Made by a program: the position numbers and the translations under genes. Positions 39,611 through 51,600 of a DNA stretch of 64,000 nucleotides are shown one piece after another. Numbering within the stretch: the stretch's first letter is position 1; every line of letters starts with the position of its first letter. Source of the stretch: a bacterium (GTDB taxonomy: Bacteria > Desulfobacterota > Deferrisomatia > Deferrisomatales > Deferrisomataceae); contig JALUTY010000078.1 of assembly GCA_027021615.1 (NCBI GenBank), forward strand, positions 62,001 to 126,000. Direction: 5' to 3'. The notes under the pieces are model-generated. The model worked only from the letters and a program-made list of their open reading frames with translations. It was not told the origin of the DNA and made no database searches.

Positions 39611-42600
39611 ATGGGAACGCATCGTCTCGGTCGGGTTCTACTCGTCGCGCTGCTCGCGGGACTCCTCGGCGCGCCCGCGCGGGCCGCCGTCCAGGTGGAG
39701 GTGGGGGCCCAGGGCGCGGGTGCGGGCTCCACCACGTCGCCGGTGGTGGTGCCCAACTACGTGCAGATCACGTTCCCCAACGGCACGGGCAGCCAGACCG
39801 TGCCCCAGGGCGAGGCCGGGTTCTACGCCGAGGCCCGGGTGCGGTACGCCGGCAACGGCCCCCTCACCATCCGGTGGGTGGTGGACGGGTACCCGATCGC
39901 GGTGATGAGCCGGACGCTCACCTACGGCACCGACTTCACCGTTCGCTCCGACGAGACCGGGGTGCCCCTGCCCACCCACGAGCCCGGCTCCCACGCCGTC
40001 ACCCTGACCCTGGACAACGGCACCGGGCGCCGGACGGTGATCGCGGTACCGACGATCCGGTACTTCGTGACCAACCCCGCCCCGCTCCCGCCGTCCCTGG
40101 TGCCCGTGGCCCCGGCGTCGGGCTCCCGGGCCGACCCGCTGGGCCTGGCGTTCCGGTGGCGGCTCCAGGCCACGGGCAAGGCCGCCTCCCGGGCGGTTCC
40201 GCAGCGCTACCGGGTGGAACTCCAGGCCCGCCCCGCCGGCACCGGCGGGCTCCGGGCCTCCCGCTGGCGCGCGGCCACGGCCGCCGACGGCCTGTCCGAC
40301 GCGTGGGTGCCGGTGTGGGGGGTCGAGACCGCCGGGGACCGGTACGCGGTGCCCGCGGCCGACGCCGTGGGGTTCCGGGGGGGCGACCACCGGTGGCGGG
40401 TGACCGCGTTCTTCGACGGGCGCGAGCCCGTGGTGAGCGACTGGGTGGCGTTCACCCTGGACGAGCCGCCGGAGCCGGGGAAGGCCGTGATCGGGGCGGT
40501 GCGGCTCGCCGCCGACCCGGTGACCCTGGGCGCCGGGGCGGTCCCGGGCCGGCTCTCGGAGAGCCTGGGGATCCACCTCCGGGAGACGGTGGAGGCCGAC
40601 CGGGACGTCGTCCTGGTCGTCCGGGTCCAGAACGGCGCGTTCCGCACCCGGGACGACCTCGTCCTCGAGCTGGCCCAGGGGGGCGTGCCGTGGGTCCGGC
40701 GGTTCCTGTCGGCCCTGCCCCCGGCCACCGCGGACGGGGGACGGGTGTCCAGCCCGTACCTGGACGTGGCCCTGCCGTGGCGGGCCCCGGCCCTCACCGC
40801 CGACGGCGACCTGGTGGTGCGGCTGCTCCGGGACGGGCGCGAGGTGGACCGCGCCACGGTGTCGTACACGGTGCGCGTGTCGCGGCAGGTGGGCCGGTTC
40901 GACTTCGCCGAGCGGGTCCGGCCGGCCCCCGAGGAACGGGGGTTCTCGCGGGCGCCCCTCGCGTGCGGGGTCACCTTCTCCGGCAGGGTCCCGACCCTGT
41001 GCGACCGGGTCGAAGCGACCGGGGGCGGACCGTTCTCCGGGGACGGGCCCCCCACGGGCGCGATCACCGGCTTCCGGTCGTCCGCCGGCGCCGACGGCCT
41101 GGCCGACGACGGGTCCCTGCACGCCGACGCGGGGGTGCCGGGCTGGTTCCTCGGCGAGGTCACGGACAACGGGTACGCGGCGTGGGCCGGGGCCCAGACC
41201 CGCCGGTGCACGGCGAACCTGCGCGACCTGGCCGCGTACGCCGACGAGCTGGCGGACCGGCTCGAGAGCGGGCGCCTGCGGGACCTGCCCCCCCCGCCGG
41301 CGGAGGCCACGTGCCGGGGGCTGGAACGCACGGTGTCCCGGGCGACGGGGGGGAGGCTGACCCGGGCCGAGCGCACGGACCTGGCCGCCCGGGCGCGCAG
41401 CACGGCCCGGGGGATCCGGGACGTGGTCGGCGAGCGGACCGACGAGGGCCCGTACCCGGGCTACCCCATGCCCCTGGCGATCCACCGGGTGCTGCCCGAC
41501 GGGGCCACCGAACCGGCCGGCTGGCTGGCCGGCGACGCCGTGGTGCGGGTGCAGCCGGGGGACCGGGACCGGCCCGTCACGGTGGGGCCGTGGACTCCCG
41601 AGGAGCCGGGGCTGTACCTGGCCAGCCTCGGGGGGTTCGCCCCGTGGACGGAGGTCCGGGTGACCCACCCCGGGGGGCTGCCCGCCACCCTGCTCATGGG
41701 CGGGTTCGAGGTGGTGGTCGACGCCTACGATCCCGGTGCCAAGCCCGGCGGGGCGCTGTCCGGCACCGCCCACCTCGCGTGGCGGGGCGATACCTCCGGG
41801 GCCGAGGTCCCGGTGCGTTTCGAGGGGGTGCGGATCGAGGCCACCCCCGACCCCCTGGTGGCCCGGGTCACCATGGGCACGGCCTCGCTCCAGGGGGAGC
41901 CGGTCCCCCTGTCCCTGGGCGGGCACGGGTTCAGCCTGCGGCGCCTGGATCTCGACGCGTCCCGGGCCACCGCCGACCTGGACCTGTGGTACCCGATGCC
42001 CGGCGCGGTGCGCCCCGTGGACGTCCCGGGGGTGCTCCCCCTGGAGCGGGTCGAGATCGTCTCGGGCGGCGAGTTCGTGGCCGAGCGCCGGTTCCCCGAC
42101 GACCTGCCCGACCTCCACCCGTACGTGCGGCCGGGGGTGTTCGTGCCCTACGGGGACGACGTCGCGCTGAAGCTGGCCGGGGCCCGGATCGTGGCGGACT
42201 TCTCCCCCCACCTGGGGTACGCCACCCACGGCGGCCAGGGCCCCGAGTGGCAGGGGGTGGCCCTGGCCGGGGGCTACGTGCGGGTGGCCGTCCACGCCCG
42301 GTCGGACCTGGCCCTGACCCCGGGGGTGGACGAGTCCCGGACCGGCCTGTTCGAGACCGTGGACCCGACGAGCGCGTACCTGTACGGCCGGTTCGCCCGC
42401 CTCGAGCTGGCCACGGACGGACGCCTCACCGGCGAGATCGAGGTGGTGCCGGCGGCCGAGGCGCCGGCGTTCTTCGGCGTCGCCCCGTCCGCCGAGCCCC
42501 TCCGCCTGGAGGACCCGGCCGGGTTCGAGCTGGCGGTGGACGGGGGCGTGTTCGCGTTGGACGGCGACGGGGTCGGGGGGCTCTCCCTGGCGGGCGAGGT

Positions 42601-45600
42601 GCGCCTGCCGGCCGCGTACGCCGCCCAGCCCGTGCGGTTCCAGAACCTCGGTCGCGTGCCCGGGAGCAGCCGGTTCCAGACCGAGCCCCTGCCGGCCGGC
42701 GTGGTGCAGCTGGGCGGGTTCACGTACCGCCCGGCCGAGGCCCGGCTGGTGATCCCCGGGGGCCGGTCCGCGGCGGCCGGGGACCTCCGGCCGGTCCCGC
42801 CCCGGCGCGCCCTGGTGCCGCCTGCGTCCGCCGAGGAGGCCGACGCGTGGATCGCCGAGTACCGGGCCGGCCTCGCCGGCCGGGGAGGGCTCCACCTCAC
42901 CGGCGGGCGGGTGGACCTGCCGTGGCCCGAGGCCCCGCCCCTGCCCGCGCCGCGGGAGGGGGCCGGCGACGGCGGCGGGGGGCTGGCCGCGATCCAGGTG
43001 GACGGCACCCCCCTGTCCGACGTCGTCCAGGCGTGGGGGCAGCGGGCGGCCGTGGTGCTCACCTCGTCCGGCGCCGACGGCCTGTGGTTGCTGGAGCGGG
43101 ACACCGTGGCGCGGGAGGTGGCCGGGTTCCGGGCGCGCATCGGCGGGGCGGTGGTGGAGTTCGACGACTCGGCCGTGGCCCGCAGCCTGGTGGAAGGCGA
43201 CCTGCTGGTGCCGTACCCGGTGGACCTGGCCCTCGGGTTCCGCGGCGAGGTGGACGCGTCGGGCCAGATCCTGGTGGGGCCCGACGGCCTCGTGCCCCCG
43301 GACGCGTCCGCCGGCTGGCCCCTCCGGTACTGGTCGGCCACGCTGCACCCCCGGGCCGCCGCCGACGGGGCGGCGCCGGGCGTCGTCCTCGACGGGCCGG
43401 GCCGGCGGATCGTGATCCAGGACGCCGGGCTCGCCCTCGCGGTGCCCGACGCGTACGGCGGCGTGGAGTTCCGGGCCGACGGTGCCGAGCACCCGTTCAC
43501 GGTCACCCTCGACATCTACCCCGACGGCAACATCGGGTACGACCGGGACCCGCGGGGCAGCCCGCCCATCGCCCCCGCCGGGTCCGGCCTGCGGTTCCTC
43601 GGGATCCCGTTCACCCCCGAGGTGGCGGCCACCGCCCGGGAGGGGGAGACGGCCCTGTCGTTCCGCCGCTACGTGGGGGACCACCGGCCGCCGCCGCCCG
43701 ACGCGCCGCCCACCCGGGACTGGCGGGTGCGCCTGGACGGAAGGCTCGCGTTCCAGCTGTTCAAGCCCCGCCACATCACCGTGTTCCACACCGCCCTGGG
43801 GGCGATGGTGCCGTACGTGGAGCCCCAGCACCGCAACGAAGACGGCGCCCCGGAGCCGATCGTGGGGGACCCCGGCGGCGCGATCTACATCGACGCCACC
43901 CTCAAGTTCCTGAACACCTACGGCACCCCGGACACCGTGGTGGACGCCCGGCTGGCCGGCAGCGCCGACAGCGACCGGTACGACGAGGCCCAGCCCAAGC
44001 AGTTCAAGGCGTTCCTCGGCAAGGCCACGGTGGAGGTGCTCGGGGCCCTGTCGTTCAACGGCCTGGCCGAGGTGGGGCAGTACCTGGACGCCGACGGCGT
44101 CCTCACCGCCTACGAGAAGGTGGGGGCCGGGGCCGGGGTGGACATCGTCAAGGCGGCCCTCGCCGCCCTCCACATCGGGGAGACGGCGGCCCGGCTGGGC
44201 GGCTCGATCGCCGGCGAGGTGACCGGGGCCGAGGGGGTCGGGGCCGAGGTGATCAACGTGGCCACCGAGGCGGCCGCGTTCGCCAGCTCGGTGGTCACCA
44301 CCGTGGCCGCGGCCGCGGCCACCGGCGCGTCGGCCGGCGGTGCCGGCGGCGTGGGCGTGGAAGAGGTCCGGGCCCTGGTGGGCAACGGGCTGTCCCTGGC
44401 CGGGGCGTCGGTGGACCTGCTCAAGGCCTTGTACCTGTCGCCCGACCTGTTCAAGCCGTCCCCGGAGGCCACGGACCCCGAGTACGTGGCCATGGAACTC
44501 GCCGACATCGCCATCACCGCGGCCAACATGGGGGTGCAGTTCGACGAGATCACCCCGGAGCAGGCGGCCGCCCTGGTGCTCCAGACCCTCGACACCGCGA
44601 TCCCGATCCTCCAGTCGATGCAGTACGACCCGCCCGAGGTGGACGCCCAGGTGGACCTGGCCCTCCAGGTGGCCAAGGTCCTGGTCACGGCCGCCCGGGC
44701 CCTGGTGGAGCGGGGCACCATCGACCCGACCACCGCGTGGCGCCTGGCCGACGCGTCCGTGGACGTGGTGCGCCGGTACGCCGAGATCGAGAGCGGCAAC
44801 CCGGCCCTGGGCGCCCTGCCCCTGGCCGTGGCCCTGGCGCAGACCGGGGTGGCCATCGGGCAGGGGGTGAACGCCGGTACGCCGGTGGACCTGGCGCAGG
44901 TGGTGGACCTCGCCGACGAGGTGAGCGCGTTCGTGTGCGCCAACCCGGAGGTGGGCGACCCCCTGACCTCCGGCGACGCCCCGGTGACGACCCGCCAGGA
45001 GTTCCGGAACGTGGCCGTGGTGTCCCGGCAGGTGTTCGCCTCGCTCAAGGAGCTGGTGGACGGGGGCGCCGCCGACCCGGCGGCCGTGGCCGGCGCCCTG
45101 GTGGACGTCCTCGACCCCCTGGCCGGCTCCGCCGCCGGCCAGGTCCGGTGCGGCGCCGTCACCGCCCGGGTGGACTACGGCCGGTTCGACGCCCAGGTGA
45201 AGGCCGCCCTGCGCCTGGGCCAGGTGGCCCTCCGGGGGGTGAGCGCGGTGCCCGAAGGGAACCTCGGAACGGCCCGGTGGGGGGCCGATCTCCTGGTCCA
45301 GGTGGCCAACACGGTGCGGGCGATCGCGCCGGGCACCCTCGCCTTCGACGAGGTGGCCGCCCTGCGGGACCTGCGGCGGGCCCTGGCCCAGCTGGACGAC
45401 GCCGACCCGCCCCCGGTCCAGGTGCTCCAGGTGGGGTCGCAGCTGGCGCGCCCCCTGGGCCTGGTCGCCCGGCGGGCCACGGGCGACCGGACCGCCGTCC
45501 GGTACGTCCACATCGTGGCCGGCATCCTCGACGCCCTGGTCCCCCTGGCGGACGCGGACCGGTGGGACGGGCTCGCGACCTGGGGCCGCAGCCTGGACGG

Positions 45601-48600
45601 GGTGGTCGCCGAACTCCAGGGCCTGCCCGGCGCGGCGAGCGACCCCCTCCTGTCGGACGGCCTCGCGTACACCCGGGGGGTCCTGCAGTTCATCGCCCTG
45701 TACGGGGCCGAGATCCAGCGGCTCCCCGAGGTGCTGCAGGTCGGTCTCGAGCTGATCGACCTGCTGATCCGGGCCGACGAGCGGGGGGGCCTCACGGCGA
45801 GCCTCGACCGCGACCCGGTCCTGGTGGCGTGGGCCGGCGACGACCGGGCGCTGGCCCGGTTCCTCCCGGCGGCCGCTCCCGGCCGGGCGGCCGGCCCGTT
45901 GCGGGTGGCCGCGGCCGTGCTGCGGGGGGCGCTGGGCGTGTTCGAGGCCGGCGGTCTCACCCCGCCGGTGGTGGCCCGGATGCTCGACGACCTGGCCACG
46001 GCCTACCAGCCGGCGGGGGAGTTCACGGCGCCCCTGGCCGCCGCCCTGCGGGCCGTGGACCCGGTGTGGGCCGACCGGCCGCCGGCCGACACGTACCCCC
46101 GCACCCTCGAGGCCCTGCTGGAGACGGAGGCGGACCGGGTCGTCGACCCGGCGGGCCGGGAAGCGGTGGCGCGGGCCCTGTACGTGCTGCGCCGGCCGCC
46201 CGCCTCCCGGGTCGGGGTGTGGGTGACCCGGGCCGGCGGGACGGTCCGCCGGGTGCGCCAGGTGGACCTGTCCGGCGTGGAGCGGACCCTCGACCTGGAA
46301 CGGGGCGGGGTCCTGTCCGTCCGGTACCCGGACGACCACCCCGACTTCCCCGGCCTGCGCGAGCTGCACGTGCTGGACGGGGTCGAGGACCTGCCCGAGG
46401 ACCGCCTGACCGACCTGGCGGGGGTCGAGCAGACCCTGGCCACCGACGCGACGGTCCAGGAGCGGGAGTACCGGGACGGCCGGGGCGGCCGGGTCTCGTA
46501 CAACCGCCAGCTGGGCGAGGTGGTCAAGGTGACCGCCGGCCGGGCGGACGGCACCTTCGTGCCGTACCGCCTCCTCCTGGTGGCGGCGCCGCCGCCCCGG
46601 GGAACCCCGGGGGACGAGATCTCGGGCACCCTCCTGGAGGCCCGGTGGCTGGACGCCGGGGGGCGCCGCATCGCGTTCCAGCCCCAGATGGAGGCGGTCT
46701 CGATCTCCGACCCGGCCACGGGCGAGCGGCAGCTGCGGTTCGTGGCCGGCGACGTGCCGTTCACGGACGTGGCCGCGGTGCCCCTGGACGGGCGGCTGCT
46801 CGCGTACGAGGGGCCCCTGCCGGGCCGGCCGGACCTGCGGGTGCGCTACACCGCGGGGCGCGGAACGGTGCACGTGGCGCAGGGGGAGAGCTTCGACGTG
46901 GTCGCGTTCGAGCCGGCCGAGGCGCCGACGGACCCGGCCGGCCTGGAGGTCGGCGGTGCCCTCCTGGAGCGGCAGGTGGTGTTCGCCGACGGCACCCGCC
47001 ACCTGTACCGGCCCGGCGAGTTCGCGGCGTACGTGGCGCCGGACGGCTCGGCCGAGATCTACGCGTTCCCGGCGGTGCCGCCCGGCGCGGCGGTGCCGGC
47101 CCCGGACCAGGACCTGGCCCACGGCCCCCTGCTGCTGCGCGCCACCGCGTCCGGCGACGTGGTGGACGCCCAGGGCGTCAGCCTGTTCGGCGACCCGGCC
47201 GGGGCGGGCACCGTGGCCGAGCAGCTCGGGTTCGCCGACGTGGTGGACGTGGAGCAGCTGGTGCGCGACCAGCTGGAGAGCACCGGCCTCACCGGCGAGG
47301 CGCTGGACGCCCGGGTCGCGGCGCAGATGGAGGCGTTCAGCCGGCTCGCGGTGGCCCGGACCCCGGAGGGCGGCATCGTGGTCACCGGCGGGACCGGGGA
47401 GCCCGTGTTCGCCGCAGCCGACGGCGCGGTCACCGTGTACCCGGAGGGGGCCGCCCCCCGGTCCGAGCAGGCGGTGGACGGCCGGCGGGTCACCACCTGG
47501 TCCGACCGCGACGGGCAGCACCGGCGCACCGCGTGGATCCTCGAGGGCGGCCAGCCGGCCGTGCTGAACGTCACCACCCGGCCCGGGGGCGACGTGGAGT
47601 TGGTGTTCGCCACCCCGGAGGAGACCACCCGCCGCCTCGCCACCGCCGCCGGCCGCGAGGTGATCGACATCGAGCGCGCGGACGGCACCCGCTACCACGC
47701 GGAGTACGACCGGGACGAGCCCGCCGTGTCGTACCCCGGCCCGCCCGGCCGGGTGACGGCGCCCTCTGAAGACGACCCGCTCTACGCGCACAAGACCGCG
47801 TTCCTGAACGCCCTGGAGACGGCCCGGGCCGCCTTTGCCGGGGCGCCCTCCGACGAGGGCGCCGGGCGCCTCCTGGCCCTGTGGGCGGAGGCCGAGGCCA
47901 ACGGCTGGGCCGTCGACGGGGTGGGACCCCAGGTCCTGGAGACCCTGGCCGCCGGCCTGTCGGCCCTGGTGGACGACGCCCTGGCCGCGGTGGAGGCCCG
48001 GGCTTCGGACCCGACCGCGGTGACGGACTGGTTGACGCCTCCCCCGGAGGGGGACAACCCGATCGCCGCCCTGCTCGGGCACCTCGCCCTGGCCCAGGAG
48101 ACGGGCCTGGTCGTGGCCGATCGGGTGGGGGCCCGCCTCGGCCTGGCCCTGCGCCGGACCTACCTCGCCCTGCGCGAGCGGATGGCGACGGCCCCGCAGC
48201 CGGACGACGGCGCCCGCCTCCTGGGGCTCAACACGTTCGTCCAGCAGGGGGTGGTCGACCCCGAACTGGTGTACGGAGCCGAGAACCTGGCGGCGGCGGC
48301 CGCCGCCGACCTGGCCCTGCTGTGCCAGGCGGCCCGGGCCGCGTACGACCGCCTGGAGGGCCTGCTCGCGGACCCGAACCGGGTGTTCGTCACCGCCGAC
48401 GCGCGGGCCGCCCTGGCGGTGGAGCGCGACAACCAGATGCTCGGCTGCCCGGCCGTGGGGGAGGCGTTGTCCCCCGCGTTCGCCGCCGTCGGGTACCGGC
48501 CGTTCGACGCCACCGACCTCGCGCTGCGGGTGACGGAGCGGATCTCGGCCGACCTGGCGGTGAGCACCGGCGGCACCGAACGCGCGTCCTTCGACCTCGC

Positions 48601-51600
48601 GTTCACCTCCCGGCTGGCGGAACAGATCGCCCGCTACGGGCTCGCCGGCCGGGCCGCGGCCGTGGAGCGGCTGGGCGCGGCGGTGGACGCCCTGCCCGAG
48701 GCCGAGGACTCCCTGGACCGGCTCCTCCACTACCTGTTCCGCGTCCGCCGCCTCCAGGAGGTCCCCCTGCCGGCCGAGGCGGACCGCGACCCGTCGTGGG
48801 ACGCGGTGTGGGAGGGCAAGCCGGACGACCTCGGCGTGCTGGAGGACGCCGTGGTCGCCAGGATCCGCAACATCTGGACCGCGGCCTGGAACGGGGCCGC
48901 CCTCACCCTCGTGTACCCGCCGGACGACGCCCCGCCCGTGGCCGACCGCGTGGCCGAGGTGGCCCGGCTCGCCCGGCTCGGCACCCGGGTGGAACGCACC
49001 CTGGGCCGGCCGGACCTCGACGTGGACGGCGCCAGGGACCGCCTGCGGCAGCGGCTCGCGGACAGCCTGACGGGCCGCCTCGACCGCTACCTGGACGAGC
49101 TGGGTCGGGCGGCCGACCCGGTCGTGGACCCGGCCGACCCGTCCGTGGCGGCCGTCCGGGACGTGGCCGACACCCTCCGGCTGCTGGCCGACGCCGTGCC
49201 CGGGTGGGCCCCGTTCACCGCCGACGACGCGCTGCTGCCGCGCCTGCGGCCGCTCCTCGAGGCGCTCCCGCCCGCGCCGTCCGAAGCGGATCTCGCGCCC
49301 CTCGCGCCCTGGCCCGACCTGGCCGCCGCCCTCGGCGCCGACCGGACCCGCGCCGCCCTGGGCGCCGCCCTGGACGACCGGATCGCCACCCTGGTGGAAC
49401 GGGGCCGCTCCGGCGCCGTGCCGTGGGAGTACGCGGTCCGGGCGATCCTCCGGATCCACGCCGCCGCCCAGCGCCTGGGGTGGGACCTGCCGGCCCTGTC
49501 GGCGAGCGCCGGCGCCGACCTGCTCCCGGTGCTCCGGGAGGCCTACACGACCGCCCGCCGGGCGGTGGACGGCGGCGACTTCGACGGGGCGGCCCGGGAA
49601 CTGCTCTCGGTCCTGGCGACGGCCCAGATGCTCGGGGTGGAACTGCTGCCCGTGGACGGGTTCCCGGCCGAGGCCGATCTCGCCGCGGTGGTGGACCACC
49701 TGGGCGCCCGCCTCGAGGACCGGGCGGCCGAGAACGCCCGGTGCGTCGCCGTCGGCACCTGCCTCACCCGGAACCTGGAGGAGGCCCTGCGGCTCGCGGC
49801 CGACGCGCAGCTGCTGGGGGCCGACGCCCCGGCGGTGGAGCGGCACCTCCACGCGGTGGTGCGCGCCACCACCGCGGCAGCGTCCGGCGACTGGGACGGG
49901 CAGGTCGTCACCCCCGTGGTCCTGGAGCAGCTCGCCACCCGGAACGCGGACGCGCGCGGCCGGGCCGCCGGTCTCCTGGAGCGGGTGGCCGCGGGGCTCG
50001 ACCCCCGGGTGGAGGGGGAGCGCCGGCTCCTCCGGGTCCTGGCCGACCGGGCCCGCATCCTCGCCGCCCAGCCGCTGAACACGCCGGGGGCCGCGCTCCC
50101 GTCGCCCGACCCGCTGGCCGTCCTGGCCGACGCCCTGGAGGCGCGGCTGGGGACCTGGGCCGGCACCGACCTGGCCGCCCGCCTGGCCGGGATCGCCGGC
50201 GCGGCCGGGGCCGACGCGGCCGCCGACCTGTGGCGCGACTACTGGGGTCAGGCCGTGGAACGCCTGCCCGAGCCCGCCGCCGTCCGGGAGCTGCTCGATC
50301 TCGCGGCCGCGGCGCCGGCCGCCGCCGGGCTGAACCGGCCGGTGGACCTGCCGTCCCGCCTGGCCGGTCTGGCCCAGCGGGTGCGGGCGCAGATCGCCGA
50401 ACCCCTCGGCCGGGTGGTGGAGGCGGCGCGCACCGGCGCCGACCCGGGGGAGGACCTGGGCACGGTGAAGCGGTGGGCGGCCGCGGCCGCCGACCTGGCC
50501 GCGTTGCCCGCCGCGGACCTCCCCACCGTGGCGTCCCTGGTGGAGCCGCTCCTGGCCGCCGACCTGGCCGCGTTGCCCGAACACCCCACCGGCGAGCAGT
50601 GGGCGGCGGTGGGGTTCTGGCCCGCCCTCCTGGACGAACTCGGTGCCGAGGGGCTGGTGTCGCGGATCGGCGCGGCGGTGGACGCGCGGGTGCAGGCGGC
50701 CGTGGCCGCGGCGCGGGCCGACCCGACCCGGTGGTCCGCGTCGGTCCGGGAGATCCTGGACGCCATGGTGGTGGGGCAGCAGTTCGGCTGGGACGCCCCG
50801 TCCCTGGCCGCCGGCCCGTCCGCGACGGCCCTGGAGGAGGTGCTGCGCGACGCGTACGGGAGCGTCCGGGACCGCCTGCTGGCCGACCGGGACGACGCCG
50901 CGATCCGGGAGATGATGGCGCTCCTGGCCACGGCCCAGTTGCTCGGCGCGGACCTGTCCGTGGGCGGCTACCTGCCCGGGGCGGACCCCGAGTCGGCCGT
51001 CGCGGTGGTGGGTTCCGTCCTCGTGGAGCGCTCCGCGGCCAACGCCGCGTGCGTGGCCGAGGGGGCGTGCCTCAAGCGCCACCTGGAGACCGCGTTGTTC
51101 CTGGAGACCCAGGCCCAGCTGCTCGGGTTCGACGGCAGCGACGCCGTCCGCGCGGACCGGGAGGCGGTGCAGGAGGTGGCCCTGGCCACCGACCCCGAGA
51201 GCGACTACGCCGCCCTGTGCACCGGCTTCGTCCTCCAGGAGAAGGCGGAGGAGGGGCCGGCCGGCCGGGCCGCGGCGGCCCGGTGGGTGGGTGCCCGGAC
51301 GGACGAGCTGGACCCGACCGACAGCGACGACTTCGGCGAGCTGCAGCGCCTCTACCGGCGGGTGACGGCGGTGGCCGCCCTGCCGGTGGACTACCCCGTG
51401 CCCAGCCCGGACCCCCTGGCCGCGGCGGCGGCCGGGATCCAGGGCCTCCTCGAGCGGTTCGCGGCCACCCAGCTCGACGTGACGGAGCTGATCCGGAAAG
51501 CGGTGAACGGGGACGTGGACGACCTGTTCGACCAGCTCGACCGCCTGGCCGTGCGCGACGGGGCCAGCCTGGCCACCGCCGCCCAGAGCGGCCAGGTGCT

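Noticed and set aside
46200-47760. Rhs/YD-repeat toxin interpretation of the giant protein's middle
   Set aside because: A few DGTRYHAEYD-like phrases occur, but there is no regular YD spacing, no Rhs core (PxxxxDPxGL) and no variable C-terminal toxin.
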